Shown here in pieces: positions 35,768 to 43,681 of a stretch of DNA of 64,000 nt; the first letter of the stretch is position 1; every line of letters begins with the position of its first letter. The notes below the pieces were generated by a model, which was not told the DNA's origin, did not search any database, and was given only the letters and a program-made list of their open reading frames with translations. Source of the DNA: Cupriavidus pauculus. Its GTDB lineage: Bacteria > Pseudomonadota > Gammaproteobacteria > Burkholderiales > Burkholderiaceae. The stretch spans positions 1,833,730 through 1,897,729 of the forward strand of contig NZ_CP033970.1 in assembly GCF_003854935.1 (NCBI RefSeq). Reading direction: 5' to 3'. The translations under genes and the position numbers were made by a program.

Positions 35768-36727
35768 TCAGAACACCAGCGTCGCCGTGGCCAGGAAGGT
35801 TGCGGTGCCGTCGAGCCGGTTCTTGCTGGCGACGGTTGGCACCCAGCGCAGGCTGAACGACAGCGGATGCTTGCCGGCCAGCCTGGTGTCGTAGGTCACG
35901 ATCGGGCCGATCGCGAAGTCGTGGCCGCGAAAGCCGTTCAGGCGGTCGGCCACGGGGCCGGTATCGTCGCCGAGCTGCTGGACCGTGCCCATGACCACCC
36001 CGGCGCCCCAGGCGCCGAATTTCTTGACGCCCATGACGTCCAGCGTGAACAGCGGCGCGTTCTGGTAGTCGGTGGCGCTGTTGCGCGTGTAGAACTGGAA
36101 CGCGGCCACCGCGTTGAATTCCAGCCCGTACTGCGGCATCAGGTGGGTGAATGCCACCTGCGGCACGAAGGTCCAGGTGTTCAGGCCCGGGTTGGCCAGC
36201 GCGTTCTTGTCGTACTGGCCGGTGGGGGCCCAGATGTTGAAGCTCAGCGCCATGTGGCTGGTCTTCGAGAAGTGATAGCCGGCGATGACCGGCGCAAAGT
36301 AGATGTCGTAGAGGTTCGACGCCCGGTCCGAGCTGCCGCGCGAGAACGCGCCGTTGGCGCCCGTGAAGGCCGTGGTGGCGTGCACCGACGTCCAGACATA
36401 GGGCAGCGTGAAGCTCGTGGCAAAGTTCCAGGCGCCCGGGCCGGTGTTCCAGACCTTCATCACCGTTGCCAGCGTCAGCGCCAGCTTGGCGTCGATGCCG
36501 GCCGTGGTGCGTCCGCCGATGGCTACCTCGCGCCCGCCGCTGACCGACCCGTCCAGGTAAAGCTGCTGGAGGTTGCCGATCCAGACCGGCTGGTCCGGGA
36601 TCACCCCCACGTTGGGCGACACGCTGGTGCCGGCCACCGGCCGCCCGAGCGCGCCTTCGGTGGCCTGCGCGGCCAGCGGCGCCAACAGCCCGGCGGCCGC
36701 CAGGGCGCCCAGACATGCGCGTTTCAT
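35768..36727 (-). CDS. SphA-like outer-membrane protein (phenol_MetA_deg family)
   Basis: A 319-residue predicted outer-membrane beta-barrel. The signal peptide ends near AAQATEG. The mature part has alternating beta-strand patterns typical of the MetA-pathway/SphA transporter family and ends in the barrel-terminal ATATLVF. The ATG at 36727 follows AGGAGA; the longer frame to 36835 is not needed. Such proteins aid uptake of hydrophobic or aromatic compounds. The SMP-30 gene lies upstream on the same strand, so the two may share a transcript. Confidence 0.82.
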   Translation of the reverse strand: MKRACLGALAAAGLLAPLAAQATEGALGRPVAGTSVSPNVGVIPDQPVWIGNLQQLYLDGSVSGGREVAIGGRTTAGIDAKLALTLATVMKVWNTGPGAWNFATSFTLPYVWTSVHATTAFTGANGAFSRGSSDRASNLYDIYFAPVIAGYHFSKTSHMALSFNIWAPTGQYDKNALANPGLNTWTFVPQVAFTHLMPQYGLEFNAVAAFQFYTRNSATDYQNAPLFTLDVMGVKKFGAWGAGVVMGTVQQLGDDTGPVADRLNGFRGHDFAIGPIVTYDTRLAGKHPLSFSLRWVPTVASKNRLDGTATFLATATLVF

Positions 36728-36859
36728 GAAGGTCTCCTCGTGGGTGCGGGCAAGCCCGCCTGGACGGTGGCGAATGCCGCATCGTCGCAGATTCCACGCG
36801 GATTGGAAGTCAGTTTTCTCGGTGGGTGATTTCAATAGTTTTTGTCAGCGCCGGCGGCC

Positions 36860-36884
36860 CCGGCGGCCATGTATCGGCCGCCGG
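36860..36884. terminator. GC-rich hairpin after the SMP-30 gene
   Basis: Arms CCGGCGGCC and GGCCGCCGG flank a seven-base loop, just downstream of the minus-strand SMP-30 stop. No T-tract follows, so termination is only possible, not shown. Confidence 0.35.
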
Positions 36885-36901
36885 TGGCGCGCCGGTCAGA
36901 C

Positions 36902-37963
36902 TCAGACCGCGCCGCGTGTTTCCACGTACAGGGCGTACACCGAATGGCTGCTGGCCATGTACAGGCGGTTGCGCTTGGGCCCGCCGAAGCACAGGTTGGG
37001 GCAGCGCTCGGGCAGGTGGATATGGCCGATGGCCTTGCCCTGCGGGTTGAACACGCGCACGCCGTCGAGCTTGGCCGGGTCCGCGCCGGGCGCCCCGCTG
37101 CTGCCCCAGCCGGCCCAGATGTTGCCGTCCACGTCGACCTTGAAGCCGTCCAGCGCGCCGGGGCCGTTGGCATCGATCACGCGCGTCTTGCCGCTCAGTT
37201 GGCCGTCGGCGCCCACGTCATAGGCCCACATCACGCGGTACGGCTGCGCGCGGGACTCGATCACGTACAGCTTGCGCTCGTCGGGCGAGAACGCCAGGCC
37301 GTTGGGGCCGTTCAGGTCGGCGATGACCTGCGTCACGCTGTTGTCCTTGGGGTCGATGCGATAGACCGCGTGCGGCAGTTCCGACGCGGCCTTGTCGCCC
37401 TCCCAGTCGCCGGCGATGCCGAACGGCGGGTCGGTGAACCACAGCGAGCCGTCGGACTTGCAGACGATGTCGTTGGGCGAGTTGAAGCGCTTGCCCTGGT
37501 AGCGGTCCGCCAGCACCGTGATCGAGCCGTCGTACTCGGTGCGGGTCACGCGCCGCGTCAGGTGTTCGCAGCTCACCAGCCGGCCCTGCCGGTCGCGGCA
37601 GTGGCCGTTGGTGAAATTGGCCGGCGACCGGAACACGCTCCACTGGTTGGTCGTTTCGTCGAACTTGATGATGCGGTTGTTCGGAATGTCCGAGAACAGC
37701 AGGTAGCGGCCATCGGCAAAGTACACCGGCCCCTCGACCCAGCGGAACCCGGTGGCCACCTGCTCCACGGTGGAGCTGAACAGGCGGTACTTGCCAAAGC
37801 TCGGGTCCAGGATCTCGACGGCCGGGTCGGGGTAGCGCTGGGCCGGCTTGAATTCGAAAGCCTGGGCCAGGGCCTGGCCGCTCGCGGCGGCGGCGCCAAG
37901 GGCCGCGCCGGCCTTGAGCCACTGGCGGCGGCGGGTATCGACGTTGGACGGATGCGATGCCAT
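36902..37963 (-). CDS. Exported SMP-30/gluconolactonase-like hydrolase
   Basis: A 353-residue six-bladed beta-propeller enzyme of the SMP-30/gluconolaconase/LRE family. A twin-arginine-like leader (TRRRQWLKAGAALGAAAAS) precedes the propeller. Metal-site elements are visible: EGPVYFADGRYLLFSD with the first Glu, the RFNSPNDIVCKSDGSLWFTD segment with Asn/Asp ligands, and later NGLAFSPDERKLYV. The ATG at 37963 follows GAGGAGA. It probably opens a sugar-acid or other lactone in the periplasm. It is divergent from the D-2-hydroxyacid dehydrogenase gene. Confidence 0.88.
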   Translation of the reverse strand: MASHPSNVDTRRRQWLKAGAALGAAAASGQALAQAFEFKPAQRYPDPAVEILDPSFGKYRLFSSTVEQVATGFRWVEGPVYFADGRYLLFSDIPNNRIIKFDETTNQWSVFRSPANFTNGHCRDRQGRLVSCEHLTRRVTRTEYDGSITVLADRYQGKRFNSPNDIVCKSDGSLWFTDPPFGIAGDWEGDKAASELPHAVYRIDPKDNSVTQVIADLNGPNGLAFSPDERKLYVIESRAQPYRVMWAYDVGADGQLSGKTRVIDANGPGALDGFKVDVDGNIWAGWGSSGAPGADPAKLDGVRVFNPQGKAIGHIHLPERCPNLCFGGPKRNRLYMASSHSVYALYVETRGAV

Positions 37964-38207
37964 GCGGTCTCCTCTTTGGGATGCCGGACGGGTGCGTTGG
38001 AAGCCGCGTCCAGCGTCGTTATAGTTGTCCGACATCCTATGAGAAAGTGCGCCGCGTGACAAGCACTTGTATGACGACTGGCCGGTCCCCTATGGCTTGC
38101 CCATAACCCCAGCACGGGAAAGGCTCGGTGCTATTGTCTGGTTGTGCGCGTCCGGTACAGGACGCCCGATCCGCCTTCTAAACTCCTCTGAAGCACGCCC
38201 TACCCTC

Positions 38208-39413
38208 ATGGCAAGCGCTCTCCTGCTCGAAAACATCCACGCCAGCGGCCAGCAACTGCTGGGCCGCCATCAGATCGACGTCGCCACGCAATCGAAGGCG
38301 CTGGCCGGCGACGCCCTGCTTGCCGCCGTCCGCGACCACGACCTGCTGGGCATCCGCTCCGCCACGCATCTGGGCGCCGAACACTTTGCCAACGCCCAGC
38401 GGCTGCTGACGGTTGGTTGCTTCTGCATCGGCACCTCGCAGGTGGACCTCGGGGCCGCGGCCCACGCCGGCATTCCGGTGTTCAACGCGCCGTTCTCGAA
38501 CACGCGCTCGGTGGCCGAGCTGGTGATCGGCCAGACCATCATGCTGATGCGCCGCATCCCCGAGAAAAGCCGCGCCGCGCACCAGGGCCAGTGGCAGAAG
38601 ACGGCCAAGGGCTCGTTCGAGATCCGTGGCAAGACCATGGCCGTGATCGGCTACGGCAATATCGGCGCCCAGGTGGGCATCCTGGCCGAGGCGATGGGCA
38701 TGCGCGTGGTGTTCTACGACGTCCGCCCGCGCCTGTCGATTGGCGGCGCGGTGCCGATGCACTCGCTCGAAGACGCGCTGGCGGCGGCCGACGTGGTGAC
38801 GCTGCACGTGCCCGCCACGCCCCAGACGCGCAACCTGCTCAACGCGAAGGCGCTGGCCGCCATGCGGCCGGGCAGCATCCTGCTCAACGCGTCGCGCGGG
38901 ACGGTGGTCGATATCGACACGCTCGCCGCGATGCTCGACAGCGGCCACATCGCCGGCGCCGCCATCGACGTGTTTCCGGAGGAACCGCGCAGCAATACCG
39001 ATCCGTTCGTCACGCCGCTGCAGGGCAAGCCGAATGTGATTCTGACACCGCACGTGGGCGGCAGCACCGAGGAAGCGCAAGAGAACATCGGCGTCGAGGT
39101 GGCCACCAAGCTGGCCAACTTCCTGGAAACAGGCGCGACAATCGGCGCCGTGAACCTGCCGCAGATCCAGCCGAACCCGCTCGATTCCCCGGCGCGGGTG
39201 CTCAACATCCACTACAACCGGCCCGGCACGCTGTCGCACCTGAACCAGGCGCTGGCCGAGATTGGCGCCAACATCGAGGCCCAGCAACTGCAGACCGAGG
39301 GCGACATCGGCTATGTGATTACCGATATCAGCCTGGTGCCGCCGGCCGGCTGGGCCGACACGCTGATGCAGCACGAGGCATTCATCCGGTCGCGCGTGAT
39401 TGTGAACAGCTAG
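38208..39413 (+). CDS. serA: D-2-hydroxyacid dehydrogenase, SerA (phosphoglycerate dehydrogenase) type
   Basis: A 401-residue NAD-dependent dehydrogenase with the E. coli-type SerA layout. The substrate domain is split around the Rossmann domain (MAVIGYGNIGAQVGILAE). Catalytic residues are Arg in NASRGTVVDI, Glu in AIDVFPEEP and His in LTPHVGGSTEEA. A C-terminal ACT domain covers about 330-401 (NIHYNRPGTLSHLNQALAE). The ATG at 38208 was chosen by homology; the open frame upstream to 38067 lacks family character. It may be a second copy serving a catabolic route beside the SMP-30 and TctC genes. Confidence 0.88.
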   Translation: MASALLLENIHASGQQLLGRHQIDVATQSKALAGDALLAAVRDHDLLGIRSATHLGAEHFANAQRLLTVGCFCIGTSQVDLGAAAHAGIPVFNAPFSNTRSVAELVIGQTIMLMRRIPEKSRAAHQGQWQKTAKGSFEIRGKTMAVIGYGNIGAQVGILAEAMGMRVVFYDVRPRLSIGGAVPMHSLEDALAAADVVTLHVPATPQTRNLLNAKALAAMRPGSILLNASRGTVVDIDTLAAMLDSGHIAGAAIDVFPEEPRSNTDPFVTPLQGKPNVILTPHVGGSTEEAQENIGVEVATKLANFLETGATIGAVNLPQIQPNPLDSPARVLNIHYNRPGTLSHLNQALAEIGANIEAQQLQTEGDIGYVITDISLVPPAGWADTLMQHEAFIRSRVIVNS

Positions 39414-39420
39414 GCCAGCC

Positions 39421-39454
39421 CGCCCGCATGCAATGCAGGCTACGCATGCGGGCG
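39421..39454. terminator. Stem-loop after the SerA-type gene
   Basis: Eleven-base arms CGCCCGCATGC and GCATGCGGGCG flank a 12-base loop, eight bases after the stop codon at 39413. There is no T-tract, so it may serve as a transcript-stabilising stem or a rho-type stop. Confidence 0.45.
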
Positions 39455-39584
39455 ATGAAATCGGTGGATAAGCGCGCGACCTGCGCAAAGTCCCGATGGC
39501 GAGGCGTCTCCGGGGTTGTCATACTGGCCAAACAACCTCGCAGACCGGACATGACCGATCCGGCAGACAACCCAGGAGACCCTC

Positions 39585-40562
39585 ATGCAACGACGACGCT
39601 TGCTTGGCGCCGCGCTGGCCCTGTCCGGGCTGACGCTGGCCGCCGCCGGCCCCGCCCTGGCGGCCGACGAATTCCCCACCCGTCCCATCCGGCTGATCGT
39701 GCCCTACGGCGCGGGCGGCGTGACCGACCAGGTGGCACGCGCGCTGGCCGATGCCGCCGGCCGCGAGCTGGGCCAGTCCATCGTGGTCGAGAACAAGCCC
39801 GGTGTCAGCGGCACGCTCGGCGCCACGCAGATGGTGACCACCGAGCCAGACGGCTACACGCTCAGCATGGCGCCCGTGGTGATCTTCCGGCTGCCGCACG
39901 TGCAGAAGATGCGCTACGACCCGCTCAAGGACCTGACGTACGTGTCGATGATCGCGGACTACAACTTCGCGGTGGCGGTGCGCAAGGACGCCAAGTGGCA
40001 GACGATGCAGGAGCTGATTGCCGACGCCAAGGCCGACAAGAAGGGCATCAGCTACGGCACCACGGGCATCTACGGCAGCCAGCACCTGACGATCTCGGAA
40101 CTGGCGCGCGTCACGCAATCGAACTGGACGCACGTGCCGTACAAGGGCGACGCCGAGGCCATCACGGCGCTGCTGGGCGGGTCGTCGGACGTGGCCGTGC
40201 TGTCGAACACGCTGCTGCCGTACGTGCAGAACGGCCAGATGCGCGTGCTGGCCACGCTGTCGGAGAAGCGGGCTGCCGATTTTCCGAACGCGCCGACGCT
40301 GAAGGAGATCGGCTATCCGGTCTGGTCGAATTCGCCGTTCGGCATCATCGGCCCGGCCAACATGAAGCCGGCCGTGGTCAAGCGGCTGGACGACGCCTTC
40401 CGCACCGCGCTCAAGGACCCGAAGTTCCTGACCGTGACGCGCCAGTACGGCATGGACACCAACTACATGGGCCCCGACCAGTACGCCGCCTACGCCCAGA
40501 AGGCGTTCAAGACCGAAGGCGAGATCATCCGCCGGCTGGCCGACGCGATGAAAAACCAGTAG
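39585..40562 (+). CDS. TctC/Bug-family periplasmic solute receptor
   Basis: A 325-residue orphan receptor of the tripartite tricarboxylate transporter family. The signal peptide ends near ALAADEFP. Family signatures are RPIRLIVPYGAGGVTDQVAR, VVENKPGVSGTLGATQMV and WTHVPYKGDAEAITALLGG. The ATG follows CAGGAGA. It lies 171 bases after the SerA-type gene and ends at a strong hairpin. No permease subunits are adjacent. Confidence 0.93.
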   Translation: MQRRRLLGAALALSGLTLAAAGPALAADEFPTRPIRLIVPYGAGGVTDQVARALADAAGRELGQSIVVENKPGVSGTLGATQMVTTEPDGYTLSMAPVVIFRLPHVQKMRYDPLKDLTYVSMIADYNFAVAVRKDAKWQTMQELIADAKADKKGISYGTTGIYGSQHLTISELARVTQSNWTHVPYKGDAEAITALLGGSSDVAVLSNTLLPYVQNGQMRVLATLSEKRAADFPNAPTLKEIGYPVWSNSPFGIIGPANMKPAVVKRLDDAFRTALKDPKFLTVTRQYGMDTNYMGPDQYAAYAQKAFKTEGEIIRRLADAMKNQ

Positions 40563-40597
40563 CGCCCGGCCGCGCCGGGGAGGCGGCGGCCGGGCGC
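40562..40597. terminator. Hairpin after TctC gene
   Basis: Arms GCGCCCGGCCG and CGGCCGGGCGC (11 bp, perfect) begin at the last base of the TctC stop codon. The next gene on the other strand ends 35 bases away, so a two-way stop is plausible. No T-tract is present. Confidence 0.5.
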
Positions 40598-40631
40598 GGG
40601 ACGCGGCAGGGTCATGGCAAGCCGCTCCGGG

Positions 40632-40955
40632 TCAGGCTCCGTCGTAGAACGCGTTGCGCGGCAGGTCGATGCGCGGCACCGTGTTGGCGGCGTGCATGCT
40701 TGCCATCGGCTGCACCGTCTGCACCGGCTGCTTCACGCCCTGTTCGGCCGCGACCTTGGCCTCGGCGCGCTGCAGGTCGACCGGATAGTCGTCGTCATTG
40801 CGGCCCGGCTGGTAGCCGGCCTTTTCCAGCGCGATCAGGTCGGCCCGCACCTCGGCGCGGGTCACCGGCGCCTGGGCGCTCTGCACGCTCTGGGCGAACG
40901 ACATTGCGGGGATTGCCACGATCGTGGCGCCAATCAGCATCTTCCATGTGTTCAT
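40632..40955 (-). CDS. DUF4148 exported protein
   Basis: A 107-residue small periplasmic protein typical of Burkholderiales. The signal peptide ends near MSFAQ. The DUF4148 core follows, with TRAEVRADLIALEKAGYQPG and the NDDDYPVDLQRAEAKV element. The ATG follows AAGGAGC. Its function is unknown across the family. Confidence 0.88.
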   Translation of the reverse strand: MNTWKMLIGATIVAIPAMSFAQSVQSAQAPVTRAEVRADLIALEKAGYQPGRNDDDYPVDLQRAEAKVAAEQGVKQPVQTVQPMASMHAANTVPRIDLPRNAFYDGA

Positions 40956-41052
40956 GATTTGCTCCTTGTGTCAGCAGGGGTTGCGAACAAGCTGAATCAT
41001 GGACGTCAAAGGCCAATCGGCTTTTTCAGTTCGCACGACGGTTGTTCCGTTG

Positions 41053-41559
41053 TCACGGTTCGCGGCGCGCGGCCCCCGGGCAGGCGCCGGGCTCCACGTG
41101 CGCGCCCGGGCCCTCGCCGGCCATCACATCCTGCGGATTACGTAGTGGACACGCCTTCAGCGACAGGCAGCCGCAGCCGATGCAGCCGTCAAGCTGGTCG
41201 CGCAGCAGGGTCAGCATGCGGATGCGGGCGTCCAGGTCCTCGCGCCACGCGGCGGACAGCCGCCGCCAGTCGGCCACGGTTGGCGCCTTGCTGGCGGGCA
41301 GGTGCGCGAACGCGTCGGCGATCGTCGCCAGCGGCAGCCCCATGCGCTGCGCCACGCGGATGACGGCCAGCCGGCGCAGGATGCCGCGCGGATAGCGGCG
41401 CTGGTTGCCCGCGCTGCGGGTGCTGGCGATCAGCCCCTTCGATTCGTAGAAATGCAGCGCGGACACGGCAATGCCGCTGCGCTCGGCCACCTGGCCAATG
41501 GTCAGCGGGTCTTGCGCCCGCAGCCTCGGCGCGTCTGGTGTCTTGGTCATGGTCGTCAT
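41053..41559 (-). CDS. soxR: Redox-sensitive activator SoxR
   Basis: A 168-residue MerR-family regulator that senses redox-cycling compounds through a [2Fe-2S] cluster. The winged HTH lies at residues 18-70 ([20 protein letters not shown]), followed by a dimerisation helix. The four cluster cysteines are C126, C129, C131 and C137 in [19 protein letters not shown], the same spacing as E. coli SoxR. The gene is divergent from a RidA-like gene with an exact SoxR-type promoter between them. As in other non-enterics, no soxS is present. Confidence 0.96.
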   Translation of the reverse strand: MTTMTKTPDAPRLRAQDPLTIGQVAERSGIAVSALHFYESKGLIASTRSAGNQRRYPRGILRRLAVIRVAQRMGLPLATIADAFAHLPASKAPTVADWRRLSAAWREDLDARIRMLTLLRDQLDGCIGCGCLSLKACPLRNPQDVMAGEGPGAHVEPGACPGAARREP

Positions 41560-41599
41560 CGGAAAGCCCTTGCACCGCGCGATGGTATCGCAACCGCGC

Positions 41600-41630
41600 T
41601 TGACCTCAAGTGCGCTTGAGGTCTGATACT
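41600..41630 (+). promoter_or_regulatory. SoxR-controlled promoter (SoxR box in 19-bp spacer)
   Basis: The inverted repeat CCTCAAGTGCGCTTGAGG at 41604-41621 lies between a -35 TTGACC (41600-41605) and a -10 GATACT (41625-41630), with a 19-base spacer. The long spacer is the hallmark of MerR-family activation. The promoter points to the RidA-like gene. Confidence 0.88.
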
Positions 41631-41680
41631 GCCGCGACGCCTTTTTCGTGGACCCTCACCCCCTACCCCAGGACCCTGCC

Positions 41681-42121
41681 ATGCTGCTCGAATCGCCCCG
41701 CGCCCCCTATCTGCAGTTCATGAACCCGCCCGACCTGTACGACCCCCGGCTCAACGGCTATTCCCACGTGGCCGTGGCCACCCGCCCGGCCCGGATCATA
41801 TTCGCCGCCGGCCAGGGCGGCGAGGACATGTGCGGCGGGCTGCGCGCCGACTTCGCGGCGCAGGTCAACCAGGCGCTGGCCAACCTGCGCGTGGCGCTGC
41901 AGGCCGGCGGCGCCGACATTCCGGACATCGCCAAGATCACGGTGCTGATCGTCGACCATTCGATGGAGCGCCTGGCCGTCTTCAGCCGGGCCTGGCAGGC
42001 GCTGCTGGGCGACTGGCCGGCGCCGCCCTGCACGTTGATCCCGGTGCCGCGGCTGGCGCTGGACGGCATGCTGTTCGAGATCGAGGCGGTCGCCGTGCTG
42101 CCCGAATCGGCGGGGGATTGA
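41681..42121 (+). CDS. RidA/YjgF-family protein, SoxR target
   Basis: A 146-residue RidA-superfamily protein. The fold is shown by NGYSHVAVATRPARIIFAAGQGG, QVNQALANLRVALQAGGAD and KITVLIVDHS; the usual C-terminal Arg of imine deaminases sits in the PCTLIPVPRLALDGMLFEIE stretch, though the flanks differ. The ATG at 41681 follows CAGGA by seven bases. It is the first gene downstream of the SoxR promoter, so it should respond to redox-cycling agents. A role in quenching reactive intermediates is plausible but not shown. Confidence 0.85.
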   Translation: MLLESPRAPYLQFMNPPDLYDPRLNGYSHVAVATRPARIIFAAGQGGEDMCGGLRADFAAQVNQALANLRVALQAGGADIPDIAKITVLIVDHSMERLAVFSRAWQALLGDWPAPPCTLIPVPRLALDGMLFEIEAVAVLPESAGD

Positions 42122-42221
42122 TACCGCCGTTCGCCGGACCGGCACGCGGCTTGCAACTTTTCCGATCATGCCCGGCTATACGGCCGGGTTGCCCTTCCTG
42201 ACCGGCCGGAGTTGCAACCGT

Positions 42222-42953
42222 ATGGAAATTCCACACCCCCTGACCATCATTTCGCCCCATCTGGAAGACGCGGTATTCAGTTGTGGCAGCCTGCTGGCCG
42301 CCAGCCGGCGCGCCATGGTCATCACCGTGTTCGCGGGATTGCCCGATCGCCACCAGCCCGCGCGGGCGCGCGACAGCGCGGCGGGTTTCACGTCCGCGCG
42401 GCAGGCCATGGAGGCCCGCCGCCAGGAAGACGCCCGCGCGCTGGCCACGCTAGGCGCCCAGCCCGTGTGGCTGGACTTTCTGTCGCAGGACGAAGGCCCG
42501 CGCTACGACCCGGTAACCATCGCGGTGCGGCTGGGCCGGCTGCTGGCGCTCCAGCCCGGCAGCACGATCCTGGCGCCGATGGGGCTGCGCCACGCCGACC
42601 ACATGCTCGTCAATGCCGCGTGCATGCTGGTGCGTGAGGCCGCCTATGTCGACGTGCCCGAGACCGTGCCCAGCACGCACCCGACCGTCGCGTCATCGTT
42701 CCGCTGGATCTTCTACGAGGAAGCCATCCACCGCCGCGTGCCCGGCGCGCTGCAGAGCCGCATGGCCGGGTGGTGGCAGGAGGGGCTGCTGGCGTCGCCG
42801 GTGCACATGCCCGTTGGCGTGTTCACCGCGCAGAAGGCCCGCGCGGTGCAAGCCTACGAGAGCCAGCTAGGGCTGTTCTCGCCGGCACAGCTTGCCGACG
42901 TCTGCGCGCCCGAGCGTTACTGGTCGCTCGACGCGGCCGATCTGGTGCGATAG
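42222..42953 (+). CDS. PIG-L/LmbE-like deacetylase family protein
   Basis: A 243-residue protein of the PIG-L zinc deacetylase fold. The metal motif reads SPHLEDAVFSCG where PHxDD is usual, so one Asp is Glu. The second metal residues lie in GLRHADHMLVNAACMLV. Family enzymes remove acetyl groups from GlcNAc-like substrates. The ATG at 42222 begins the domain; the frame open from 42168 adds 18 residues. It follows the RidA-like gene by 100 bases and may belong to the same SoxR transcript. Confidence 0.82.
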   Translation: MEIPHPLTIISPHLEDAVFSCGSLLAASRRAMVITVFAGLPDRHQPARARDSAAGFTSARQAMEARRQEDARALATLGAQPVWLDFLSQDEGPRYDPVTIAVRLGRLLALQPGSTILAPMGLRHADHMLVNAACMLVREAAYVDVPETVPSTHPTVASSFRWIFYEEAIHRRVPGALQSRMAGWWQEGLLASPVHMPVGVFTAQKARAVQAYESQLGLFSPAQLADVCAPERYWSLDAADLVR

Positions 42954-42970
42954 CCGATGAACCAAGCCCA

Positions 42971-42993
42971 GGCCCCCGCGCGTGGCGGGGGCC
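42971..42993. terminator. Hairpin after PIG-L gene
   Basis: Arms GGCCCCCGC and GCGGGGGCC flank a five-base loop, 17 bases after the PIG-L stop codon and 22 bases before the convergent small gene ends. It lacks a T-tract. Confidence 0.5.
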
Positions 42994-43015
42994 CGGCATC
43001 GGATTGCTGCGTTGG

Positions 43016-43288
43016 TTACGGCCGCTTGGCCGGCGCCTTCTTCGGCGCGGAAGCGGGATAGTCGTAGGTCTGCGCCGCAGAGGCGCCCTGGTTCGACGCG
43101 GTGCCGCTGCCCGACTTGCGATGGCCGTCCTTCGACACACCCGTCGACGGCGCACCGGGCGCCACGTCCGACGCGGCCATGCCCGGCCCGCGATTATCGA
43201 CCTTGGGCGTCTGGGTAGACGTCTGGGCGTGGGCCACGCCGTACATGGCCAGCAGCGCGATGGCGCTGGCAGCTATCGAATGTCGCAT
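43016..43288 (-). CDS. Small exported protein of unknown function
   Basis: A 90-residue protein with a clear signal peptide (IAASAIALLAMYGVAHAQ). The mature part is low-complexity, Ser/Gly/Ala/Lys-rich, ending in a basic APKKAPAKRP tail. GAGGAGGA precedes the ATG. I recognise no family. It lies 12 bases downstream of the next minus-strand small gene and is probably co-transcribed with it. Confidence 0.72.
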   Translation of the reverse strand: MRHSIAASAIALLAMYGVAHAQTSTQTPKVDNRGPGMAASDVAPGAPSTGVSKDGHRKSGSGTASNQGASAAQTYDYPASAPKKAPAKRP

Positions 43289-43300
43289 GGTGTCCTCCTC

Positions 43301-43579
43301 TCAGGAACGGTTGTCGACCGGCGGAGCGTCCGGGTCGCGGCTGCCGGGGTCCAGCAGGTCTTCGCTGCCCACGCCCGGCGGCATCTCGCCGCGCTGCGGC
43401 TCGCGCGCGGTGGCGCGTTCCTCGTCGGCCGCGCGGCGGGCGGCTGTGGGGTCCCGTTCCTCGCGCGCCTCGGTGGGGCGGGTGCCGTCCGGCTGGGCGG
43501 CGCTGCTTTCCAGCGTGTCGTGAGCGCGCCGGCGGTCGCGGTTGCGGCGGCGACGGGTTCCTGCATAGGCGAAAGGCAT
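43301..43579 (-). CDS. Small charged, probably disordered protein
   Basis: A 92-residue hydrophilic protein with an Arg-rich N-terminal block (GTRRRRNRDRRR), then Glu/Arg/Ala-rich sequence and a Pro/Asp-rich end. No signal peptide or domain is seen. The ATG at 43579 follows GAGGAG; earlier in-frame starts lack a site. It lies between the secreted 90-residue protein and the large BON protein, all on the minus strand. Confidence 0.6.
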   Translation of the reverse strand: MPFAYAGTRRRRNRDRRRAHDTLESSAAQPDGTRPTEAREERDPTAARRAADEERATAREPQRGEMPPGVGSEDLLDPGSRDPDAPPVDNRS

Positions 43580-43681
43580 GGCATCTCCTCGTTGGAATGG
43601 ATGGTTGGCGGATGCACGTGCGGGGCGCCGCGCCGGTCCGGTCAGCACAGGCCGACCAGACCGGCGCAGGCAAACGCGTCG

